DNA of 64,000 nucleotides from the NCBI GenBank assembly GCA_021824175.1, contig JAKALP010000005.1, positions 212,335 through 276,334 on the forward strand. The letters run 5' to 3'. Made by a program: the position numbers and the translations under genes. Below, piece by piece: positions 30,523-38,246 of the stretch (its first letter is position 1; every line of letters begins with the position of its first letter). Origin of the DNA: Deltaproteobacteria bacterium. Its GTDB lineage: Bacteria; Desulfobacterota; Desulfobacteria; Desulfobacterales; Desulfosarcinaceae. Below the pieces are notes generated by a model. It was not told the origin of the DNA, did not search any database, and saw only the letters and a list, made by a program, of their open reading frames with translations.

Positions 30523-31884
30523 TTATGGTCGAGTTGCGCGCTCCCGCAATTTGCTTAGGGCCACGTGGGCCGCATTGATCAATGGATGCACCGTGGGCGC
30601 CGGCGTTAAAAGAGGATGGGTCGCGATTTGCAACATATCCAGCTCTCGGACATTCAATTTCTTTTGAATGCCGATGGCTATGGCATTGATCAATTCACCC
30701 ACCGAAGCCCCTCCGGCAGCCTGGCCACCGAGCAAGGTGCCGGCCCGATCGGCGAAGACCAGCTTCACCTGCATGGCTTTAGCCCCCGGCAAAGATCCGG
30801 GATGACGATCGGGAGCTACAGAATTGCCCGACACCCAGCGAAACTCTTCCAGGCTGCATCCCCGGCAGGTCAAACCGGCACTGGCAAAGGCTGTGTTGCC
30901 GATTTTTGTGGAAAAGGCTGATATGGTGCCCTGAATCTGCCGCGACACCCGAATTCCGTAGATATTGGTGCCGGCAATGCGCGCTTCGGCCGTGGCCGTG
31001 GAGGCCAACCAAACCGGCACCTCCTTCCGCGTAAAGAAATCTCTTTTCAAGGCACAGTCGCCCGCGGCAAAGATATGGGAGATATTGGTTCGCATATAAG
31101 CATCCACCCAAATGGCACCACCAGAAGTAATTCTCAGGCCAGCCTTTTGGGCCAGTGCGCTGTTGGGTTTGCCACCGGTCCCCACCAACACCACATCAGC
31201 CGCGATGGTATCCCCGTTTTCCAGGGTTATGCCCGTGACCTGGCGGCCACCATTAATGGAGACGGCGCGCTGGCCAAGATGAAGATGGACGCCCGCTGCT
31301 GTGAGTTCGTTTTGAATCATCTCGCAATATTCATCATCAAAGGCGAAGAACAGCAATTTGGGCATCATCTCGATGATGTGAACCTCGACGCTTTTATTTC
31401 GGGCGAGCTCATCGGCAAACTCCGCGCCGATGAACCCGCCGCCAAGAATGACGATGCGTTTGGCCCCACGGCAGCGTTCACGAAGCTTCACCATGGCCGT
31501 CAGGCTCTTTTCAATGGTGAATACCCCCGGCGTCTGGATGCCGGCGATGGACGGTGGCAATGGAATTATGCCTGTGGCCAGCACAAGTCGGTCATAGGTC
31601 AAATGTGTCCCCGAAGCCAAGGCTACGGTTTTATCCGCGGCATCCAGATCAATGGCCTGATCCACAAGGATTTCGATTTCAGCTTTCTCCAGAGGAGTAT
31701 TGGTCATAAGATTGGCGCCCGGATCGCTCATGGTGTGAATCATGTACGGAATCGCACAAGGGATCACACCGTCACCGATATCTTTGACCAGACAAACCGA
31801 TCGTTCGGGGTAAACGCTTTTGGCTGTCAGCGCGGTGATTACACCCGCCGGGCCGCCGCCAATAATAACGATATCCTTTTTCAT
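30523..31884 (-). CDS. FAD-dependent pyridine nucleotide-disulfide oxidoreductase (CoA-disulfide reductase/NADH oxidase-like)
   Basis: 453 residues from the ATG at 31884 (AAGGAG upstream); the longer frame is not supported. FAD motif IVIIGGGPAGVITAL at the N-terminus, a single redox Cys in VIPCAIPYMIH, an NAD motif RIVILGGGFIGAEFADELA, and IFAAGDCALKRDF for the second FAD contact. The single Cys in this place is typical of CoA-disulfide reductase, NADH oxidase and persulfide reductase groups, not of two-Cys glutathione or lipoamide reductases. No rhodanese domain. Last gene of the minus-strand Nuo/Hdr cluster, so it may feed NAD(P)H or handle a thiol/polysulfide substrate. Confidence 0.85.
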   Translation of the reverse strand: MKKDIVIIGGGPAGVITALTAKSVYPERSVCLVKDIGDGVIPCAIPYMIHTMSDPGANLMTNTPLEKAEIEILVDQAIDLDAADKTVALASGTHLTYDRLVLATGIIPLPPSIAGIQTPGVFTIEKSLTAMVKLRERCRGAKRIVILGGGFIGAEFADELARNKSVEVHIIEMMPKLLFFAFDDEYCEMIQNELTAAGVHLHLGQRAVSINGGRQVTGITLENGDTIAADVVLVGTGGKPNSALAQKAGLRITSGGAIWVDAYMRTNISHIFAAGDCALKRDFFTRKEVPVWLASTATAEARIAGTNIYGIRVSRQIQGTISAFSTKIGNTAFASAGLTCRGCSLEEFRWVSGNSVAPDRHPGSLPGAKAMQVKLVFADRAGTLLGGQAAGGASVGELINAIAIGIQKKLNVRELDMLQIATHPLLTPAPTVHPLINAAHVALSKLRERATRP

Positions 31885-32015
31885 ATCCCACTCCTTGGGT
31901 TCGGTTGCTCCGCGGGCTGGTTGAATCGATGATTGACGCCCGGCCCAAAACTGGAAGCAAAAGTAGAAAAATGACTTCCGGCCAATGGACTGCTCAGCAA
32001 ATAGGAAATGACAAA

Positions 32016-32429
32016 TTAACGCGGACGATGCCCCCGATACAGCCTGGCCCACGGCTTTTGACGGTTCTCCCGAAGATCGTTCAAAGCGCGATACAGTGCG
32101 CCGACCGCCAACTCGGCACAATGGTGATGATCTTCGGGCAAATCGGGCAATGCGGCGATGATGTGATCGGCGGTCAGTCGCCAAGCGTGTTCGATCAAAC
32201 GCCCATGGGTCAATTCAATCACCGTCAGAGCGCACAAGTGGGTCGCCATGCAGCCATCGCTGCGATAGTGGGCTTGCTCAATTTTGTGTCCGTGAGACTT
32301 GAGAAACAGTTCAACCGTATCGCCGCACCGGCCGGTATTGACACCATAGCCGTCTGGATGATCCAGCAATTGCTGTTGGACGGCTGCCTCTGTGAATGGT
32401 TCGTTGCTATCTGTATCTATATTTTCCAT
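32016..32429 (-). CDS. NifU/IscU-like Fe-S scaffold protein
   Basis: 137 residues. Scaffold motifs: GRCGDTVELFLKS, then RSDGCMATHLCALTV, then LPEDHHHCAELAVGAL, with three Cys placed as in IscU/NifU N-terminal domains. It is similar in length and motif order to the 21217-21633 protein, though the sequences have clearly diverged. The ribosome site is weak. Lies between the HdrA-MvhD gene and the FAD oxidoreductase on the same strand. Probably a dedicated cluster donor for the many Fe-S proteins of this cluster. Confidence 0.8.
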   Translation of the reverse strand: MENIDTDSNEPFTEAAVQQQLLDHPDGYGVNTGRCGDTVELFLKSHGHKIEQAHYRSDGCMATHLCALTVIELTHGRLIEHAWRLTADHIIAALPDLPEDHHHCAELAVGALYRALNDLRENRQKPWARLYRGHRPR

Positions 32430-32501
32430 AGTCGCTCAATTTTCTTCGATGGCCCACAGTAGTAATAATGCCTTCCACACCTTGATCTCTTCGCGCTTTC
32501 A

Positions 32502-32568
32502 TTAGCCGTTTACCCGTCCACCCTAACACCGAACTCTGGTTTTACGGGCAAACGGGCTAACGGGCTAA
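32502..32568. repeat. Imperfect hairpin with outer tandem CGGGCTAA
   Basis: TTAGCCGTTTACCCGT (32502-32517) pairs with ACGGGCAAACGGGCTAA (32544-32560), and CGGGCTAA is then repeated once more (32561-32568). It lies just downstream of the HdrA-MvhD stop. Similar in plan to the octamer arrays at 27810 and 35026, but with a different unit. Confidence 0.65.
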
Positions 32569-32578
32569 CGGATTTCAT

Positions 32579-35008
32579 TTATCCATTCAACTCATACACG
32601 GCTTCCCGGTTCTTATGAGCAAAGTCGATGACACCGCTTTGCACCATATCCCACAGGCAGGAAGCTACCCTCTTCTGATCTTCCTTCACAAAGCTCGACA
32701 ACTGATCCAGGTTGAATGGCCCCCGTTCCGCCTTGAACACCATCAACAGGCGCTGCTGCAGAAATTCTTCGGTCAGCACGGCTGAGAAATCGCGATCGTA
32801 TTCCAGGGCATGACGTTGGTCGCCCCGATAGCTATGCTCCCAGGGCCGGCGCAACCCGGCGGACAAAAGATGACGCACGCGGGTGTTATTTTTGATCAAA
32901 TTGTACAAGGCATTGAGTTTGGCCTGGTTCTCCGCGGTTTTTGGGATGGGCCCCAGGGCAGCCATGGTGCGTGTGAAGCTATCCACGGTTTTGACAAACT
33001 CTTCGGCGTGGTTTAGATCCGCGTGAGCCAAGGCGATGCGGCGTCGGTCAAAGCCACACAGGCTCAGCAGTTTCTTGATGGTGTTGACCCGACTCCAGGA
33101 GTGATCAATGCCATACGAGTGATGGCAGGTTTCCGGCAGACAACCGATAAGCAGCAATCCGGGGGCCCCATCTTTTAAGGCCCGGGCCATGGCGCAGGCA
33201 TCGATCTGGCCCACGCACGGAACTCCGAGCAAGTACATGCGAGGATCATATTTGAGTCCCTGCTTGCCGGCGATATCGGCCGCCGGCAGACCGCCCCAAC
33301 CACAAGCAAAGGCCATGCACTCATCCGGCCCCAAGCTGCGCGCCAGAGCGCTGACCCGGGCCTCACGCTGATCGTTGCTGTTGTTCTGCAAGACCAGGGC
33401 ATGGTACGGGCAGGCCGCCGCGCAGGTGCCACCACCGGTGCACACCATGGGGTCGACGATGCGCGGCAGGCCACCTCCAGGACCTTCTTCCACGCCAATG
33501 CCGCCGCAATCACACAATTCTTGGCACTGGCCGCAACCAATGCACTTATCGGGGTCCACCACGCATACGACCCGCGGAATGAAGAGTTCGCCTTGGGCCG
33601 ATTTGCGGAACATTTCAGCTGTTTTGGCAGCCGCCCTCCGCCCCTGGGATAGGGCATCATGCAAACTGCAGGGCAGACGCGCGCTGCCGGCCAGATAGGT
33701 CTCCTCGCGCCCCACCATTTCAGGTCGCACCCGGGCATGATGACCTGTTAAAAAGCGTCCCTCTTTGTGCACCAGCCCCAGAATACGAGCCGTTTCCAGG
33801 GCTTCTCCCGAAACCACCCGTTCCGGGGAGACCACCAAAAAATCCCACTGAATCTCATGCTCCACGTGGTCTGAAAGGTTGCAGAAGGTCAGAGAACCAT
33901 CTTGCACCGTGGGCCGCAAGGCCTTGTCGTAGGGAATCCAGAGGATGTCAAGCTTGCGGTTGACGGCCCGCTCCGCGGCGGTCAGCGGCACCTCCATCTG
34001 CTGATTATGAAGAATGATCACCCTGGAAGCATTGGTGGATTGACGAATGTGCACTGCCATCTGCCAGGCGTTTTTAGCGGATAAGGCCGCGAAGTCCGAC
34101 TGACCGATCTCGTAGTCACTGATCCAGAAGACTGTTGTGCCTTTGGGCGCGCCGTTATTCTGAATATACTGCTCCATTTCCGGTGGAATCATGACCGTGT
34201 GCCCATCATGGCCGAACCCCGGCCCGGGCAGTTCATAAGCGGCATCCAGGCAGGCGATGATGGCGCCAACAGCGAATTTCTCCTGCCCACCATCGGTCGT
34301 GGCGAAGGTCAAGCTATAGCTACCGGTAACGCCGGACAGGCTCGTGAGCTTGTACCCCAACAGCACGGTAGCATGGGGGGTTTGGATGGCTTCGCCAATG
34401 AGTTTTTTCAACCGGTCATCATAGGCCCGTTCGCCGGTAAAGCTGCGGTGCATTTGATTCAAAATTTCTTCCGGCTCCTGATGGCTTACCGCCAGCAAAT
34501 AATCAATCTCTTGCCGGGCCAACTCAGCGGCAGCGGCAAAGGAGGCCATGCCATCGCCCACCACCATGACCGGCCCATGGATCTGCGCACGGGTTTCAAT
34601 GCTCGGGTTCAAGGCGGCCATTTCGGCTACAGCCGCGCCGATCAGCTTGGCGGCCTTTTGTGCTTTTTGGACGGGTTCCCAATCCGATACATTGGCCACA
34701 TGTCCGCGCAGATTGACCATCTCGACTTGCCCCTTGAGCAGTTCCAGGGGCCGCAGCTCTTTTTCAAATTTATTCAGCATCAAACGCCCCTCGCAGCCGG
34801 CGATGACGATGCGGTTGAGCTTTTGATCAGTTATCGCCTGGGTAATATGTTCAATCCCCGGCTTCAGACAAGGGAAAGCAAGGGTTTCACAATGAGCCAC
34901 TTGAGCGTTTTCGCCCACTGATTTTTTCAACGCCGCCATATCAATAAAGGGCGCGATATTCTCTCCACACTTGCAGAGGAAGACGCCAATATTAGCTGAA
35001 GTATTCAT
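32579..35008 (-). CDS. HdrA-like / MvhD-like fusion protein, atypical
   Basis: 809 residues from the ATG at 35008 (GGAGGTG upstream). Residues 1-140 match the HdrA N-terminus (GVFLCKCGENIAPFIDM..). The FAD region has GDGMAS (151-156) where HdrA has the GxGxxG dinucleotide motif. A ferredoxin unit follows with CIGCGQCQELC and then CTGGGTCAAACP, the latter lacking its second Cys. Next comes an MvhD-like domain (VPCVGQIDACAMARAL, LIGCLPETCHHSYG), whose first motif reads FACGWGGL, also missing a usual Cys. The last 110 residues are helical and unfamiliar. HdrA bifurcates electrons in methanogens; whether this variant binds FAD is open. Upstream are NuoG-, F- and E-like genes in the same orientation. 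Confidence 0.87.
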   Translation of the reverse strand: MNTSANIGVFLCKCGENIAPFIDMAALKKSVGENAQVAHCETLAFPCLKPGIEHITQAITDQKLNRIVIAGCEGRLMLNKFEKELRPLELLKGQVEMVNLRGHVANVSDWEPVQKAQKAAKLIGAAVAEMAALNPSIETRAQIHGPVMVVGDGMASFAAAAELARQEIDYLLAVSHQEPEEILNQMHRSFTGERAYDDRLKKLIGEAIQTPHATVLLGYKLTSLSGVTGSYSLTFATTDGGQEKFAVGAIIACLDAAYELPGPGFGHDGHTVMIPPEMEQYIQNNGAPKGTTVFWISDYEIGQSDFAALSAKNAWQMAVHIRQSTNASRVIILHNQQMEVPLTAAERAVNRKLDILWIPYDKALRPTVQDGSLTFCNLSDHVEHEIQWDFLVVSPERVVSGEALETARILGLVHKEGRFLTGHHARVRPEMVGREETYLAGSARLPCSLHDALSQGRRAAAKTAEMFRKSAQGELFIPRVVCVVDPDKCIGCGQCQELCDCGGIGVEEGPGGGLPRIVDPMVCTGGGTCAAACPYHALVLQNNSNDQREARVSALARSLGPDECMAFACGWGGLPAADIAGKQGLKYDPRMYLLGVPCVGQIDACAMARALKDGAPGLLLIGCLPETCHHSYGIDHSWSRVNTIKKLLSLCGFDRRRIALAHADLNHAEEFVKTVDSFTRTMAALGPIPKTAENQAKLNALYNLIKNNTRVRHLLSAGLRRPWEHSYRGDQRHALEYDRDFSAVLTEEFLQQRLLMVFKAERGPFNLDQLSSFVKEDQKRVASCLWDMVQSGVIDFAHKNREAVYELNG

Positions 35009-35025
35009 ATTCACCTCCAAGGGAT

Positions 35026-35065
35026 GGTTGATTAGTTGATCGGTTGATTGGTTGATTGGTTGATT
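35026..35065. repeat. Octamer array, five GGTTGATT units
   Basis: GGTTGATT, AGTTGATC and three more GGTTGATT units follow without gaps, starting 17 bases upstream of the HdrA-like ATG on the opposite reading sense. A reverse-complement stretch, CCAATCAACGAATC, lies near 35116-35129, allowing a cruciform or RNA hairpin in the gap between the NuoG-like and HdrA-like genes. Confidence 0.8.
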
Positions 35066-35142
35066 CGTTTCTTCGTGGCGCCGATTCACATTTGGCAAGG
35101 GTTACGTCTGATCGCCCAATCAACGAATCGACGGATTAGCGA

Positions 35143-35745
35143 CTACGCCAACTGCGTTAAGGCCGTCGCCGGCTCGCCGCGCACCGAATCAAAAATCTTC
35201 TGCATGGCACCCGTGGGACAGATAGTGATGCAGCTACCGCAGGCCACGCAGATATCCGTGGGCCGGGCAAAGGGTGCCCCGACGCGCTTATGGATGCCGC
35301 GATCCACCGTGGCAATGGCTGACAGCCCCACTACTTCTTCGCACACTCTCGCGCACAGACCACAAACAAAGCAGGTTTGATCCGGATCTTTACTGGCAAA
35401 ACGGCTCCGGATCACATTGTATTTGGCTGCCAGCTGGACAATTTCCGGGCTGGCCGGACAAGCAGCCAGAAGCATTTCCAGCACCCAACGGCGCACATTT
35501 CTGACCCGTTCGGTGTCGGTGTACACTTGCAACCCCTCGGCCACCGGATAGATGCAGGAAGCCACCAGTTTGGACCAACTGCCTTCGCGCAGCTCCACCA
35601 TGCACAGACGGCAAGCGCCGCTGCTGCTGACCGCCGGATGAAAACACAGGGTCGGAATTTCGATGCCATATTCCCGGGCCGTCTCCAGGACCGTCCAGCC
35701 CGGTCGCGCCTGAACTTCTTCGTCATTTATCTTGAAAGTAATCAT
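35143..35745 (-). CDS. NuoG-like [2Fe-2S]/[4Fe-4S] electron-transfer subunit (short)
   Basis: 200 residues, corresponding to the N-terminal part of NuoG/HydA only. It starts with a plant-type [2Fe-2S] domain (TLCFHPAVSSSGACRLCMVEL, then SCIYPV). Two [4Fe-4S] sites follow (CFVCGLCARVCEEVV and CVACGSCITICPTGA). There is no molybdopterin or H-cluster domain. AGGAG precedes the ATG. It lies 20 bases after the NuoF-like stop. Such short subunits connect NuoEF-type modules to partner enzymes, for example BamI-like proteins and small bifurcating hydrogenase subunits. Confidence 0.88.
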   Translation of the reverse strand: MITFKINDEEVQARPGWTVLETAREYGIEIPTLCFHPAVSSSGACRLCMVELREGSWSKLVASCIYPVAEGLQVYTDTERVRNVRRWVLEMLLAACPASPEIVQLAAKYNVIRSRFASKDPDQTCFVCGLCARVCEEVVGLSAIATVDRGIHKRVGAPFARPTDICVACGSCITICPTGAMQKIFDSVRGEPATALTQLA

Positions 35746-35765
35746 TTTACTTTTCTCCTCTGGTA

Positions 35766-37667
35766 TTATGAAATCACCACCGCGTTAAATTTGCACGTAT
35801 CCATGCAAATCCCGCATCGCAGACACTTTTCGGCATCAATGATATGCGCCGCTTTCTTCTTGCCGGTGATGCATTGAGCCGGACACTGCCGCGCGCAGCT
35901 CATGCAGCCGGTGCACAGCTCTGGATCGATGCTGTAGGTGATCAGGTCCTTGCACACGCCGGCCGGGCACTTATGATCCCGGATGTGGGCCATGTACTCC
36001 TCTTTGAAGTAACGCAGCGTAGTCAATACCGGATTGGGGGCGCTCGAACCCAAAGCGCACAATGCGCCGTCCTGGACCGCTTGGGCCAGGCTGGTGAGGT
36101 CCTCGATGTCTTGCTCGGTGCCCTGCCCCTTGGAGAAGTTGTCCAGGATTTCGCGCATGCGTGTCAGACCCAAACGGCACGGCAGACATTTGCCGCACGA
36201 CTCTTCTTCCAGAAAGCGCAGGAAGTAGCGCCCCACATCCACCACGCAATCCGTGTCATCCATGACAATCATGGCGCCGGACCCCATCATGGAGCCGGCG
36301 GCGGTCAAGGAGTCGAAATCCACCGGCGTGCCCTTGAGCCGGTATGGGATGCAACCGCCTGATGGACCGCCGGTCTGTACGGCCTTAAAGGGTTTGCCGT
36401 TGGGCACGCCGCCGCCGATCTCTTCCACGATGGCAGCCATGGGCACACCCATGGGAACTTCCACCAACCCCACATTGTTGACCTTGCCCACCAACGAGAA
36501 AACTTTGGTGCCGGTGGAGTGGGACACGCCCAGGCCGGCATACCAGCCGCTACCCCGTTCGATGATCAACGGCACATTGGCAAAGGTTTCCACGTTGTTG
36601 AGCACCGTCGGCCTGCCCCACAAGCCCTCCTCCACCGAGCGCACATACTTGGGCCGCGGATTGCCGGGTTTGCCCTCGATGGAAGTAAACAGGGCCGTGG
36701 ATTCGCCGCACACAAAGGCGCCGGCGCCGCGGTTAATGCGGGCGTCAAAGGAAAAGCCGGAGTTGAGGATATTTTCTCCCAGCAGGCCGAAGGCGCGCGC
36801 CTGGGCCATGGCGATTTCAAGATGGCGGATGGCCAGGGGATACTCGGCCCGCACATAGAGATAGCCCTGTTGCGCCCCGAGCGCATAGGCAGCAAGGATC
36901 AAGCCCTCCAGGACCGCATGGGGATCGCCTTCCATGATGGTGCGGTCCATGAATGCGCCGGGATCACCTTCATCGCCATTGACCACCACATAGACCGGCC
37001 GCCCCTTTTTCTTGATGGCGTTCAAGGCGCTGCGCCACTTCTTGCCGGTGGGGAACCCGGCCCCGCCGCGGCCGCGTAACCCGGATTTTTCGATTTCTTT
37101 CACCACCTGCTCGGGCCTCATGGTGCTCAACGCCTTGGCCAGGGCCTGGTAGCCGCCGGCCGCGATGGTGTCGCTGATGTCGGTGGGGTCGATCTTGCCG
37201 ATGTTGTGCAGGACGACCCGCTGCTGGAGTTTGTAAAACGGGATCTGGTCTTCGGTGAAAATCAGGTCGTCGGTTTTGGGGTCTTTGTAAAGCAACCGTT
37301 CCACTGCTTGCCCCTCGACCAATGTGCGTTTCACGATCTCTTCCACATCCTTGGGGCTGACGCGCTGGTAGAAAAGCCCCTTGGGTCGAATGATCACCAG
37401 GGGTCCGCGGGAACAAAATCCGTGGCAGCCGGTGGTCTTGATACCGGGCACTACCTTGGCATCGATGCCGGCCGCGTCAATAGCGGTCTTAAAGGCCTTG
37501 GCGACTTTGTCGCTGCCATTGGCCAGACATCCCGTGCCGTGGCAAATGACGATTTCAGGACGCGCCGGATCGCGTTCCGAGAGGATCTGCTCCCGCAGTT
37601 TATTCAAATCCTGCGCCGATTGCAGGCGCCAGGAGCCGACTTTCAATGCAGTACTCTGACTATGCAT
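35766..37667 (-). CDS. NuoF/HydB-like NADH-binding flavoprotein
   Basis: 633 residues. N-terminal thioredoxin-like [2Fe-2S] domain (VICHGTGCLANGSDK, later TTGCHGFC). The FMN/NADH core follows (GRGGAGFPTGKKW, then VVNGDEGDPGAFMD). The NuoF cluster motif is ESCGKCLPCRLG. The C-terminal ferredoxin has two sites (CTGCMSCARQCPAQCI and CLRCGICMDTCKFNA). This is the layout of soluble HydB/BamH-type subunits, longer than respiratory NuoF. The start overlaps the NuoE-like stop by 8 bases. Expected to oxidise NADH, or reduce NAD, and pass electrons toward the NuoG- and HdrA-like subunits. Confidence 0.93.
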   Translation of the reverse strand: MHSQSTALKVGSWRLQSAQDLNKLREQILSERDPARPEIVICHGTGCLANGSDKVAKAFKTAIDAAGIDAKVVPGIKTTGCHGFCSRGPLVIIRPKGLFYQRVSPKDVEEIVKRTLVEGQAVERLLYKDPKTDDLIFTEDQIPFYKLQQRVVLHNIGKIDPTDISDTIAAGGYQALAKALSTMRPEQVVKEIEKSGLRGRGGAGFPTGKKWRSALNAIKKKGRPVYVVVNGDEGDPGAFMDRTIMEGDPHAVLEGLILAAYALGAQQGYLYVRAEYPLAIRHLEIAMAQARAFGLLGENILNSGFSFDARINRGAGAFVCGESTALFTSIEGKPGNPRPKYVRSVEEGLWGRPTVLNNVETFANVPLIIERGSGWYAGLGVSHSTGTKVFSLVGKVNNVGLVEVPMGVPMAAIVEEIGGGVPNGKPFKAVQTGGPSGGCIPYRLKGTPVDFDSLTAAGSMMGSGAMIVMDDTDCVVDVGRYFLRFLEEESCGKCLPCRLGLTRMREILDNFSKGQGTEQDIEDLTSLAQAVQDGALCALGSSAPNPVLTTLRYFKEEYMAHIRDHKCPAGVCKDLITYSIDPELCTGCMSCARQCPAQCITGKKKAAHIIDAEKCLRCGICMDTCKFNAVVIS

Positions 37668-38157
37668 GCCCCCCCTCCTCTATTCCGACCGCGTTTTGCG
37701 AATCGAGGACTTTCAATTGTTTATCCACCTTTTTGGCCGTGGCGTTGGCCAGGTACTCATTATCGACCACCACCACCGGCGCCAGGGCGCAGGCGCCCAC
37801 GCAGTTCACCGTGCTCAGCGTAAAGCGCATATCTTCAGTGGTGCCCCCGGCCTTGACATTGAGGCGCCGTTGAAGATCTTCCACCAAACGCTGGCCGCCC
37901 TTGAGATGGCAGGCTGTGCCCAGGCATACCCGGATCTCATGCTCACCGCTGGGATCGAGCCGGAAGGATTGGTAGAAGGTGGCCACCGAATAACCCTGGG
38001 TCAGGGGCACGCCGGTGTGATCGCAAGCCAGTTGCATGGCATCGGCCGAGATGTAGCCGTAGCTGGATTGGATGTCTTGTAGTAAAAAAATGAGATATTC
38101 GGGCTTGTCGGGATAGCGCTCGATGATCTCGTCGATTTGCACGCCATAGTGACTCAT
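37660..38157 (-). CDS. NuoE-like [2Fe-2S] subunit
   Basis: 165 residues. Thioredoxin-like [2Fe-2S] fold with ligands in CLGTACHLKGG and CVGACALAP. The N-terminal helical part (IDEIIERYPDKPEYLIFLLQDIQ) is typical of NuoE/HydC. AAGGAGG precedes the ATG, and this is the first gene of the minus-strand cluster. The promoter was not recognised; a perfect palindrome GGTTTTAAAACC lies 36 bases upstream at 38193-38204. Confidence 0.92.
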   Translation of the reverse strand: MSHYGVQIDEIIERYPDKPEYLIFLLQDIQSSYGYISADAMQLACDHTGVPLTQGYSVATFYQSFRLDPSGEHEIRVCLGTACHLKGGQRLVEDLQRRLNVKAGGTTEDMRFTLSTVNCVGACALAPVVVVDNEYLANATAKKVDKQLKVLDSQNAVGIEEGGHA

Positions 38158-38192
38158 TTGATTCTCCTCCTTGACTACAGTGTATATATGCG

Positions 38193-38204
38193 GGTTTTAA
38201 AACC
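38193..38204. promoter_or_regulatory. Palindrome GGTTTTAAAACC upstream of the NuoE-like gene
   Basis: A 12-bp perfect palindrome in the short space between the sigma-54 activator stop and the NuoE-like start. Candidate operator; binding protein unknown. Confidence 0.3.
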
Positions 38205-38246
38205 ATCTTCACCCATGGTGCGGTGAAGTATTGTCCATTGTAAAAT

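Noticed and set aside
31885..32184. N-terminal extension of the FAD oxidoreductase to 32184
   Set aside because: Arg/Ser-rich, overlaps the NifU-like gene in another frame, and the FAD motif begins right at the ATG at 31884 with AAGGAG.
35143..38157. Respiratory complex I or [FeFe] hydrogenase
   Set aside because: No NuoB/C/D/H or membrane subunits and no H-cluster domain; the NuoG-like protein is only 200 residues.
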